Shown here one piece after another: positions 33,483 to 41,451 of a stretch of 61,675 bases of DNA. Position 1 is the stretch's first letter; every line of letters starts with the position of its first letter. Where the stretch lies: positions 1 to 61,675 of the forward strand of contig JAPLKA010000094.1 in NCBI GenBank assembly GCA_026388315.1, written 5' to 3'. Source of the DNA: Pseudomonadota bacterium. Lineage in GTDB: Bacteria > Desulfobacterota > Syntrophorhabdia > Syntrophorhabdales > Syntrophorhabdaceae. The notes beneath the pieces were generated by a model, which worked only from the letters and a program-made list of their open reading frames with translations, was not told the DNA's origin and made no database searches. The position numbers and the translations under genes are program-made.

Positions 33483-35189
33483 ATGGAATGGTTTGTGAAT
33501 ACCCTTCGGCAATACCCGGAACTTGCAATCTTCCTGACGCTCGGCCTGGGTTACTTTGTCGGAAAACTCAAGCTGGGCAAGGTTGCGCTCGGTGCTGTCA
33601 CAGGTACCCTCCTTGTGGGGGTATTGATCGGGCAACTGAACATTACCATCTCACCGAACGTGAAATCGGTCTTTTTCCTCATGTTCCTTTTCGCAGTGGG
33701 CTATGGGGTAGGGCCGCAGTTCTTCCGGGGGCTTAAAAGCGATGGTCTTCCCCAGGTGGTTTTCGCAATCATCCTATGTCTTACATGCCTGCTTTCTACT
33801 TTTCTGGCCGCAAAAATACTTGGTTTTGACATTGGTTCCGCAGCAGGGCTTCTGTCGGGTGCCTGCACGATCTCCGCGGTAATCGGTGTGGCAACCGATA
33901 CGATCAATCAACTCAGTGTTTCTGCTGCTCAGAAGACATCTTTTATCAACCATATCCCTGTAGCCTATGCGGTGACCTACATTTTCGGCACTGCCGGATC
34001 AGCATGGTTCCTCTCCTCCATCGGGCCCAAGCTTCTGAGAGTGGACCTGGCAGCGGAATGCAGAAAACTGGAGGAAAAAATGGGCGCCGGGCAACCCGAA
34101 GCGGGAGTTGTCTCTGCGTACCAGCAGATTATCGCCCGTGCTTATCAGGTAACAAATGCGAAGTTCGTCAACAAAACCATCGGAGAATTCGAGTCGAGTT
34201 TCATGGCCGACTTGAGCTCCCTGCGAATCTTCGTAGAGCGGATCCGCCAGGGGGGTAAGATCATGGAGCCTGACCTTTCCATTGTCATTCAGCAAGGTGA
34301 TGTGCTGGTGCTTGTTGCCCGCCGGGAGTTGCTGGTAAAGCTGGAGAATGAGAATGCGATCGGCCCCGAGGTGGACGATAGGGAACTCCTTGACTTTCCT
34401 GCAGAGGCGCTTGACGTGGTAATTACCAACAAAGCCATTGCAAAAATGACTCTCAAAGAGATCGCAAAATCGGATATTGCGGGAAATGGACGGGGGGTAT
34501 TCCTTAGGAAGCTCATGCGTGGGGGGCACGAGATGCCTGTTACACTGGGTACTAAGGTAGACCGAGGCGACGTGTTGACCATAGCAGGGGCAAAACGCGA
34601 TGTTGAACGGGCCGCCAAGGTGCTGGGTTATGCGGACCGTCCTACTGATATGACCGATATAGTATTCGTTGGTATCGGCATTCTCCTTGGTGGTCTTATC
34701 GGCGCCCTGTCTATCAAGATTGGCAAGGTTCCCTTAAGCTTGAGTACCAGTGGCGGTGTATTGATCATGGGGCTCGTATTTGGCTGGCTGCGATCAGTTC
34801 ATCCAACCTTTGGCCGCATCCCTGCTCCTGCCCTCTGGATGATGAACAATGTGGGTCTTACCACCTTTATTGCCGTGGTGGGTATAAGTTCCGGGCCGGG
34901 ATTTGTCGCAGGTCTGAAGGAGGCAGGACTTATGCTGTTCTTTGCAGGCATTTTTGTTACCATAATGCCATTTGTGGTGGGAATCTTCATGGGTAAGTAT
35001 GTTTTTAAGATGAATGCAGGCATCATTCTGGGCGCCTGCGCCGGGGCGCGTACCACCACGGCAGCGCTGGGCGCCATACAGGACGTTGCGAAAAGTAAAA
35101 TTCCGGCCCTTGGTTATACCGTGACCTACGCCGTGGGCAATACGCTTCTCATCATCTGGGGGGTGGTGATCGTTATAATGCTGGCATAA
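33483..35189 (+). CDS. AspT-family amino-acid exchanger, probably paired with glutamate decarboxylase
   Basis: This 568-residue carrier of the aspartate:alanine exchanger family has four to five membrane helices in residues 1-165, two TrkA-C-like cytosolic domains (about 205-375), then five to six more helices. The family exchanges an acidic amino acid for its decarboxylation product; export of product consumes a proton inside. The ATG at 33483 follows AAAGGAGGTG. The partner gene 27 bp downstream is a glutamate decarboxylase, so glutamate/GABA exchange is the straightforward prediction, although the characterised member handles aspartate and alanine. A paralogue next to aspartate decarboxylase lies at 39737. 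Confidence 0.9.
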   Translation: MEWFVNTLRQYPELAIFLTLGLGYFVGKLKLGKVALGAVTGTLLVGVLIGQLNITISPNVKSVFFLMFLFAVGYGVGPQFFRGLKSDGLPQVVFAIILCLTCLLSTFLAAKILGFDIGSAAGLLSGACTISAVIGVATDTINQLSVSAAQKTSFINHIPVAYAVTYIFGTAGSAWFLSSIGPKLLRVDLAAECRKLEEKMGAGQPEAGVVSAYQQIIARAYQVTNAKFVNKTIGEFESSFMADLSSLRIFVERIRQGGKIMEPDLSIVIQQGDVLVLVARRELLVKLENENAIGPEVDDRELLDFPAEALDVVITNKAIAKMTLKEIAKSDIAGNGRGVFLRKLMRGGHEMPVTLGTKVDRGDVLTIAGAKRDVERAAKVLGYADRPTDMTDIVFVGIGILLGGLIGALSIKIGKVPLSLSTSGGVLIMGLVFGWLRSVHPTFGRIPAPALWMMNNVGLTTFIAVVGISSGPGFVAGLKEAGLMLFFAGIFVTIMPFVVGIFMGKYVFKMNAGIILGACAGARTTTAALGAIQDVAKSKIPALGYTVTYAVGNTLLIIWGVVIVIMLA

Positions 35190-35216
35190 ATTAAAAACCA
35201 GAAAGGAGAAATAATT

Positions 35217-36602
35217 ATGGCAACAAAAAAAATTATCGATCCTGAATATATCCATCCGTTTGATGAATTCAATATGGAGATCCCTGAGGATACTTTTCCC
35301 ATGCAGGGAATGATGGCCAGGGCGGCCAAGGGAATCGTGAACAGCGAGGAATGGACCGACGCCAATCCCGTGCTCAATCTATCTTCATTTGTGACAACCT
35401 TTGCCGAGCCGGAGTTGAGAGAGGTTGCTGCCGCAAACTTCCTGAAAAACTACATAGACCACGATATGTATCCGCAATTGTTCGCCATGGAGGGCCGCAT
35501 GGTGCGGTGGCTCCATGACCTGTGGAATGGCCCGAAGAATGTGGAACCTTACGGCACCGCCACGGTCGGTTCGTCCGAGGCCTGCATGCTTGGCGGTCTT
35601 GCGCACAAGTGGAACTGGCGTGAGAAAAGGCAGAAGGCAGGCAAGGATGCAGGCCAGCCCAACATGGTCACCGGCGGTAATGTCCAGATCGTGTGGAAAA
35701 AATTCATGAAGTATTTCGATGTTGAGCCGCGTATTGTTCCGCTAAAGCCTGGCAATTACCGCCTGACAGCCGAGCGCCTCGAGAAGTACGTGGATGAGAA
35801 CACAATATGTGTGGTGGCCATTGCCGGTCAGACCTTCACCGGTGAGGACGACGATTTTCAGGAAATCCATGACTGGCTCGATGCCTACGAGAAGAAGACA
35901 GGCATCTCTGTCCCTATGCACATTGACGGCGCTTCCGGCGGCTTTGTGAACCCGTTCCTCTATCCTGACTATAAGTGGGACTTTCGCCTGCCGCGGGTGC
36001 TTTCCATCAATGCATCAGGCCATAAGTATGGTCTTGTGCCGCCCGGACTTGGCTGGGTGGTCTTCAAGGAACGCAAGATTTTCAATGAAGACCTGGTGTT
36101 CTATGTGAATTACCTGGGTGGTGAGATGCCCACTGCCACATTGAACTTCAGCCGTAATGCCTTCCAGATCGCGGCGCAGTATTATCAGTTTCTGCGGCTG
36201 GGGCGCGAAGGCTACACGCGCATCATGCAGGAAACGGTTAACCATGCCATCTACCTGCGTAAACAACTGGTGGACAGTGGCTATTTCAAGATTATGAATG
36301 AGACGCAACGCATTCCGGTTGTAGCCCTGACGCTTGATAAAAAGATAAAGAACTTTAACGAGTTCGATGTGTCCAACAAGGTGCGTGAGCGTGGCTGGGT
36401 ACTCTCGGCCTACACCATGCCGCCCGATGCACAGAAAATCCGCAGCTTGCGCATAGTGGTGCGTCCGCACCTGAACCGCAATACCATTAATTTGCTGGCC
36501 AGGGATATTATCAAAGCCTGCGATTACCTGAAAGTTCATGGCGGCACAGCCACACCGCCCGCATTGCACGACATGCATAAGACTGCTACGTCGAAGTGTT
36601 AA
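35217..36602 (+). CDS. gadB: Glutamate decarboxylase
   Basis: This is a 461-residue PLP enzyme converting glutamate plus a proton to GABA and CO2 in the cytoplasm. V-G-S-S-E-A-C-M-L-G-G binds PLP phosphate, H-I-D-G-A-S-G-G-F (235-243) holds the ring, and S-I-N-A-S-G-H-K270 carries the Schiff-base lysine. Length and N-terminal P-M-Q-G-M-M match E. coli GadB (466 aa). AGAAAGGAG precedes the ATG. No gadC-type (APC family) carrier is seen; the AspT-type gene upstream takes its place. GAD uses a proton per turn, which links the pair to acid tolerance or to generating proton-motive force. Confidence 0.95.
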   Translation: MATKKIIDPEYIHPFDEFNMEIPEDTFPMQGMMARAAKGIVNSEEWTDANPVLNLSSFVTTFAEPELREVAAANFLKNYIDHDMYPQLFAMEGRMVRWLHDLWNGPKNVEPYGTATVGSSEACMLGGLAHKWNWREKRQKAGKDAGQPNMVTGGNVQIVWKKFMKYFDVEPRIVPLKPGNYRLTAERLEKYVDENTICVVAIAGQTFTGEDDDFQEIHDWLDAYEKKTGISVPMHIDGASGGFVNPFLYPDYKWDFRLPRVLSINASGHKYGLVPPGLGWVVFKERKIFNEDLVFYVNYLGGEMPTATLNFSRNAFQIAAQYYQFLRLGREGYTRIMQETVNHAIYLRKQLVDSGYFKIMNETQRIPVVALTLDKKIKNFNEFDVSNKVRERGWVLSAYTMPPDAQKIRSLRIVVRPHLNRNTINLLARDIIKACDYLKVHGGTATPPALHDMHKTATSKC

Positions 36603-36615
36603 AGGCAGGTAAAAA

Positions 36616-36641
36616 AAGTGAAAAGTGAAAGGTGAAGGAGA
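36616..36641. repeat. Short GTGAAAG-type repeat supplying a ribosome site
   Basis: AAGTGAAAAGTGAAAGGTGAAGGAG is a run of imperfect 7-8-base units and gives the GAAGGAG ribosome-binding site of the DUF1805 gene. Similar units end the second RND gene (about 31977-31998). Confidence 0.5.
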
Positions 36642-36646
36642 ATTCT

Positions 36647-36910
36647 ATGGACTGGAACGGACTTGAAAAACACCGCATCGATCTTAAACTCCCGCTGTTA
36701 ATCATCAGCGGGACACGTGGACTATTAGCCTGCGGCTATCTGAACGTGGAGACTTTCGATAAGACCGGTGAGACAGCGGCAATCGTGACCGGTGTGAAAA
36801 ATTTCGATGATATGCTCAATGCTAAGGCGGTGAAAGTTTCCAATGCTGCCGAGCAGGCTGGCATAGAGCCTGGAATGACCGGAGCCGAAGTGGTCGAGCG
36901 TATTCGCTGA
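36647..36910 (+). CDS. DUF1805 (YunC-like) small protein
   Basis: This is an 87-residue protein. L-P-L-L-I-I-S-G-T-R-G-L-L-A-C-G-Y-L-N-V-E-T and G-V-K-N-F-D-D-M-L-N-A-K-A-V-K-V-S-N-A-A-E match the DUF1805 pattern (strand, C-G motif, then V-x-T-I-D-x-L-L). Biochemical role unknown; B. subtilis YunC is a small cytosolic member. The ATG at 36647 follows GAAGGAG; an in-frame GTG five codons upstream overlaps that site. It lies between gadB and the asparaginase gene and may be co-transcribed with both. Confidence 0.8.
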   Translation: MDWNGLEKHRIDLKLPLLIISGTRGLLACGYLNVETFDKTGETAAIVTGVKNFDDMLNAKAVKVSNAAEQAGIEPGMTGAEVVERIR

Positions 36911-36929
36911 GCGGTTCAAACATTCAAGA

Positions 36930-37006
36930 AAAGGGGCGACCCCCTTACGGGGACAGGCGTGAGCCCCAGTAAATAAGGCAGTCGTTAGTGAATAGTCGAT
37001 AGTGGA
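36930..37006. repeat. Partial copy of the leader repeat plus GTGAATA-type short repeats
   Basis: Bases 36930-36976 read GGGGCGACCCCC...GGGGAC...GAGCCCCAGTAAATA, matching the last third of the 37015-37133 element. Bases 36978-37006 (GTCGTTAGTGAATAGTCGATAGTGG) are GTGAATA-type units like those near 2 kb. Confidence 0.6.
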
Positions 37007-37014
37007 AACACTAA

Positions 37015-37133
37015 AGAGGAGACAGATTACAGATAATATATGCAAGGATATAATTTAGCGAGCCCCGCGAGCGAGAGGGGAAGGCTCCGCGGGCTTTGCC
37101 CGTGGAGGGGGCGACGCAAGCCCCAGTAAATGA
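37015..37133 (+). repeat. Dispersed leader repeat, copy 2 (upstream of ansB)
   Basis: It begins GAGGAGACAGATTACAG, continues through ATAATTTAGCGAG, the hairpin CTCCGCGGGC-ttt-GCCCGTGGAG, GGGGGCGAC, and ends GTAAATGA 13 bp before the asparaginase ATG. It matches 11109-11244 (opposite strand) with two differences in the first 50 bases and pairing-preserving changes in the hairpin. Being inside a presumed operon, it could act on transcript stability or translation. Confidence 0.75.
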
Positions 37134-37146
37134 ACAGGAGGAGTAA

Positions 37147-38220
37147 ATGAGGTGGACGAAACGGTTGTTTAACATCGGTTTGCTTATACTGGTTGCAACG
37201 CTCTTTGTTGCAACCGATTCAGCTTTTGCCCTGCCTAAGATCAAAATTCTGGCCACAGGCGGCACTATTGCCGGCGCCCAGACCAGCACGTCCGAGGCTG
37301 GCTACAGAGCCGGCAGTTTCTCGGTGGACGACCTGATCAAGGCTGTCCCGCAACTCAAAGATCTTGCCGACATTACCGGCGAACAGGTGGCAAACATTGG
37401 CAGTCAGACCATGAACCATGAGGTTTGGCTCAAGCTTGCCAAACGGGTTAATGAAGTGCTCAAGAGAGACACAGACGGCGTTGTCATCACCCACGGCACT
37501 GACACCATGGAAGAGACCGCGTTTTTTCTAAGCCTTGTCGTGAAAAGCGACAAACCCGTCGTGCTCGTTGGTTCGATGCGTCCGGCCACTGCTATTGGCG
37601 CTGATGGTCCGGCAAATCTCTATAACGCAGTCGCGCTTGCTGCGAATCCCAAAGCAAGGGGGCGTGGCCCGCTCGTTGTTCTTAATGACGAAATCCACTA
37701 CGCCCGCGAAATCCAGAAGATGAACAGCACTCAACTCGACACATTCAAATCGCCGAACCGTGGACGCGCCGGTGTGATGAATACGGGCAAGGCATACTTC
37801 TTCTCGCAAAACACCACGCGCCACACCATGGAGAGTGAGTTTTCGGTGGACGGCAAGGAGGCAAAGGACCTGCCCCGTGTTGAGGTAGTCTATTCCTATG
37901 CGAATCTCGGTAATGACGTCATAAACTTTCTCGTCGAAAAGGGTGTCAAAGGGATTATCCTGGCAGGTGTGGGTGATGGCAACAGCACTGACGCCGCTAT
38001 TGCCGGCCTTGCAGATGCGGCCAGAAAGGGTGTTGCGGTAGTACGGGCCACCCGCACAGGAAGCGGCCTTGTTGTGCGCAACGTCGAAGTGGACGACGAC
38101 AAACTCGGTTTTATCACCTCGATGGAACTGAACGCGCAAAAATCCCGCATTCTCCTCATGCTGGGGCTGATGAGGACAAATGATCCGAAAAAGCTGCAGG
38201 AACTTTTCTATTTATATTAG
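37147..38220 (+). CDS. ansB: Periplasmic L-asparaginase (type II)
   Basis: The enzyme hydrolyses asparagine (and often glutamine) to aspartate (glutamate) plus ammonia. Its 357 residues start with a signal peptide (hydrophobic 8-22, cleavage after A-F-A near residue 28). A-T-G-G-T40-I-A-G holds the nucleophile threonine; T115-H-G-T118-D-T-M-E-E-T-A is the second catalytic motif. GGAGGAG precedes the ATG. In this cluster it would supply aspartate to the AspT/decarboxylase pair facing it and, if it also takes glutamine, glutamate to GadB. Confidence 0.95.
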   Translation: MRWTKRLFNIGLLILVATLFVATDSAFALPKIKILATGGTIAGAQTSTSEAGYRAGSFSVDDLIKAVPQLKDLADITGEQVANIGSQTMNHEVWLKLAKRVNEVLKRDTDGVVITHGTDTMEETAFFLSLVVKSDKPVVLVGSMRPATAIGADGPANLYNAVALAANPKARGRGPLVVLNDEIHYAREIQKMNSTQLDTFKSPNRGRAGVMNTGKAYFFSQNTTRHTMESEFSVDGKEAKDLPRVEVVYSYANLGNDVINFLVEKGVKGIILAGVGDGNSTDAAIAGLADAARKGVAVVRATRTGSGLVVRNVEVDDDKLGFITSMELNAQKSRILLMLGLMRTNDPKKLQELFYLY

Positions 38221-38235
38221 AGAAAGGGGGTTAGT

Positions 38236-39669
38236 ATGAGTAGTATGGGCATGTACGCAAAAATGGCACTCTTCACGGTCATGTTTCTTCTCCTAATTTT
38301 TACAACGCCAGCGCAGGCCCAGTCCCAGAAAGAAGAGATCGAAAACCTCAAAGCGGCCGTCCAGTCTATGCAAAAGACCATCGAAGAGCTGAACAGGAAG
38401 ATCGCTGAGATTGAGAAAACTCAGGACAAAACACCACAGGCGCCTCAGGCGGCAACACAGGCACCGGCTGTACCTATGGTCCAGGCGTCTGTACCCACTG
38501 CCAAACAACAACCGGAAAGCACTGCACCTGCCTGGTTTGACACAAAGTCTTTTGTTACAAAAGGAGACTTCCCAGGTTCCTTCAAGATTCCCGGTACCAA
38601 TACCTCTATGCAGCTCGGCGGGTCTATCCAGACAGACATAATGTACGATTTCAAGGGGAACATTGGAAGTAAAGACAGTTTTGTGACCAACACGATTCCC
38701 ACCACCGGACCTTCGGGGTCAAACAACACGAATTTCAGTATACGGAATTCGCGCGTGTTTGTGAAGACCGATACACCCACAGACTTAGGGCATCTTAAGA
38801 CCTTATTCGAGTGGGATTTTTTTGGCTCCGGCAATACGACAAACTTAAGGCTCCGCCATGCTTACGGCCAGATGGGATCATTTCTTGTCGGGCAGACATG
38901 GAGTACATTTATGGATGCTTCAGCCATGCCTGATACCCTTGATCACGAGGGGCCAAGTGGATTTGTGATCATTCGATTGCCCATGGTCCGGTGGACTCAG
39001 TCCCTTACAAAAGGTCTAACATGGGCCACGGCTATTGAGAAACCCAGTGGCGAAATAACTGCACCTCAAGGCCAGACAGGGGATACCCGCAACCCGTATC
39101 CGGACTTTGCTACCAACCTGCGATGGGAACAGGACTGGGGACACCTCCAGGCGGCAGGGCTTTTCCGTGGTATGGCTTTCAATCCGACGACCCCGTCGGG
39201 GGATAATCAGATGAATGTGGGTTGGGGGTTTAACCTGACAGGCGAACTAAAAACCTGGGGTAAAGACAGCATCCTTTTCTCGGGGACCTATGGCAAGGGC
39301 ATAGCGAGGTATATGAATGATATGGGTGGGCTTGGACTGGATGCTGTCCCGAAAAGGCCAGGCAGTGCTGACCTTGGTACACCGGGAACCTTCGGCGGTA
39401 CTCTCACATATGGCCACTGGTGGAACGAGAAGTTGAACTCCAATTTTGTCTACAGTTACTCATTCCTGGATAATATGCCAGGGCAGGCCACGTTGCCAGG
39501 GCAGCCGGCAGCATACCGTAGTGCCCAGTATGGCGCCGCCAACCTGCTATGGTATCTCACAAAGCGTGTCATGCTCGGTGTGGAATATCTCTATGGCAAC
39601 TATCAGGATTACAATAAGGACAGTGGCACGGCGAGTCGCTTTCAGTCGTCGGTCCGGTTCAACTTTTGA
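38236..39669 (+). CDS. Outer-membrane porin (DcaP-like) with N-terminal coiled coil
   Basis: This is a 477-residue outer-membrane protein. Signal peptide cleavage is expected after A-Q-A (about residue 30). Residues 33-60 form a short coiled coil (E-E-I-E-N-L-K-A-A-V-Q-S-M-Q), followed by a Pro/Ala/Gln-rich linker. F-K-I-P-G-T-N-T-S-M-Q-L-G-G-S-I-Q begins the beta-barrel, the DcaP-type trimeric porin pattern, and the protein ends with F-Q-S-S-V-R-F-N-F (aromatic C-terminus for BAM). It probably lets the amino-acid substrates through the outer membrane. It starts 15 bp after ansB and is the last gene of the plus-strand run. Confidence 0.86.
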   Translation: MSSMGMYAKMALFTVMFLLLIFTTPAQAQSQKEEIENLKAAVQSMQKTIEELNRKIAEIEKTQDKTPQAPQAATQAPAVPMVQASVPTAKQQPESTAPAWFDTKSFVTKGDFPGSFKIPGTNTSMQLGGSIQTDIMYDFKGNIGSKDSFVTNTIPTTGPSGSNNTNFSIRNSRVFVKTDTPTDLGHLKTLFEWDFFGSGNTTNLRLRHAYGQMGSFLVGQTWSTFMDASAMPDTLDHEGPSGFVIIRLPMVRWTQSLTKGLTWATAIEKPSGEITAPQGQTGDTRNPYPDFATNLRWEQDWGHLQAAGLFRGMAFNPTTPSGDNQMNVGWGFNLTGELKTWGKDSILFSGTYGKGIARYMNDMGGLGLDAVPKRPGSADLGTPGTFGGTLTYGHWWNEKLNSNFVYSYSFLDNMPGQATLPGQPAAYRSAQYGAANLLWYLTKRVMLGVEYLYGNYQDYNKDSGTASRFQSSVRFNF

Positions 39670-39736
39670 TGAATAATATATAAGAAAAGTCAGCACAATC
39701 AGGCTTATGAATTGCAGAGAATTTCTGGGCGCTTTT

Positions 39737-41440
39737 CTAAAACTTGTGCATAATATTTACAATCAGAGAACCCCAGATGGTAAGCACCACGTTTGCAACC
39801 GCGTAGGCAGTTGCATAGCCGATCACAGGCAGTGAACTTTCGGCCTGTTCCTCAAGTGTAAGCAGCGCCGCCGACTCGTTCCGTGAACCGGTGAGCGAGC
39901 CATACAGGAAAACCGGATTCAATTTCATAAACAGCTTTGCAAAGAAATAGCCTACCAGAACTGGAATGATTGTCAGAATAACCCCGGCAATGAAGACCGA
40001 TAACCCCGTAGTTTTCAAGGCAGCCAGCGCCTGACTGCCCGCACCCAGTCCGACGCAGGCAATAAAGAGGTTCAATCCCAGGTTCTGGAGAATCCACCGG
40101 CTTGCGGATGGAATCTGTCCGTAGGTCGGATGCAAAGTGCGCACCCATCCGAAAATAAGGCCGGAGACAAGGACACCGCCGCCAACGCCGAGAGAGATCG
40201 GAATACCGGCAATATTCACTACAAGAAGTCCTATTAGCGTGCCGAGCACAACTCCGCAGCCTACAACAACCATATCGGTCACATCCGTCTGGCGTTCCGC
40301 AAATCCGACCATTTTAACTGCGCGTTCCACATCTTCCTTGCTTCCAATCAACTGAAGGATATCGCAGCGCTCAATTGCGGTTTTAGGCAAAATAGGAACT
40401 GTATTGCTCTGACGCGTAATCTTGCGGAGGAAGAGGCCGCGCGCCTCGTTTAGACTTCCAAGTTCGGCAATGGTTTTACCAACAATTTCCTTATTCAGGA
40501 CGCAGACCTCCATAACTTCTCCGACAATTTCCACCAGGTCTGCGATATCCTGTTCCGGGCCGATAAGTTCCGTCGCGGCAAGCATGCATTTCCGGGATGG
40601 ACTTCCTATAATAAGGATGTCACCTGATTGAGCGGCAAGATCAGGCTGAAGCGTCAGTGTCTGCTTGCCTCTTTGAACAGCCTCAACAAAGGCATGCTGG
40701 GGGAAAAGTCCTTCGATAAAGCTGACGGTCTTGCCGAATATTTTTTCGTTTTCCACGCGGTATGCGCGCAGACTCAACTGCTTCGACCAAGAAAATAGAT
40801 CAGGACTTTTGTCTGGAACATTTCCTCCTCCGGAATAACTTTCTTCAAGCTTCCCGGCTTCCGCTTTCAGATCGTCACCCATTATTCTGGGCAGTAAAGA
40901 AAACATAAGGATACCGCCAACTGTGCCAAAGATGTAAGTTATAGCGTATGCTATGGCTGTATCTGTTTCCATAGCGGTCCTGGCGGCCTCGGAAAGTCCG
41001 GGCAGATGGGTGATGGCGCCTTCCGCGGTCCCGATTGCTGCTGATGTGGTCAGAGCTCCGGCCAGAAGCCCCGCTGTCGTCCCCGGACTGAAGCCGAAGA
41101 GTTTCCCAAGCGCAAGAGCTGTGACCAGTGCAGCCACAGCCACAACCAGCGCAACCCAGATGTAGCTTAGCCCCTGCTTCTTCAATCCCCCGAAAAACTG
41201 CGGTCCGACACTATAGCCGATGCAGAATACAAACAAAGCAAAACTGACAGTTTTCAACAGAGCCGGGACTTTTACACCCGGGATTTGCCCCAGAACAAGC
41301 GCCATTATCAGAACTGATGCGGTAGCTCCCAGGCTGAATCCCTTAAATTTGAATTTGCCGATGTAGTAACCGGCACCAAGCGATAGAAACAACAATATCT
41401 CAGGTTGTTTACGGCAAATTTCCAAAATATCATTAAACAT
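39737..41440 (-). CDS. aspT: Aspartate:alanine antiporter (AspT family)
   Basis: This 567-residue carrier has the same layout as the protein at 33483: helices, two TrkA-C-like domains (about 205-375), helices. Its neighbour is an aspartate 4-decarboxylase, the classical AspT partner: aspartate enters, alanine leaves, and one cytosolic proton is used, which generates proton-motive force. It starts 11 bp downstream of aspD on the same strand, so the pair forms an aspD-aspT operon. Confidence 0.93.
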   Translation of the reverse strand: MFNDILEICRKQPEILLFLSLGAGYYIGKFKFKGFSLGATASVLIMALVLGQIPGVKVPALLKTVSFALFVFCIGYSVGPQFFGGLKKQGLSYIWVALVVAVAALVTALALGKLFGFSPGTTAGLLAGALTTSAAIGTAEGAITHLPGLSEAARTAMETDTAIAYAITYIFGTVGGILMFSLLPRIMGDDLKAEAGKLEESYSGGGNVPDKSPDLFSWSKQLSLRAYRVENEKIFGKTVSFIEGLFPQHAFVEAVQRGKQTLTLQPDLAAQSGDILIIGSPSRKCMLAATELIGPEQDIADLVEIVGEVMEVCVLNKEIVGKTIAELGSLNEARGLFLRKITRQSNTVPILPKTAIERCDILQLIGSKEDVERAVKMVGFAERQTDVTDMVVVGCGVVLGTLIGLLVVNIAGIPISLGVGGGVLVSGLIFGWVRTLHPTYGQIPSASRWILQNLGLNLFIACVGLGAGSQALAALKTTGLSVFIAGVILTIIPVLVGYFFAKLFMKLNPVFLYGSLTGSRNESAALLTLEEQAESSLPVIGYATAYAVANVVLTIWGSLIVNIMHKF

Positions 41441-41451
41441 ACATCCCTCCG

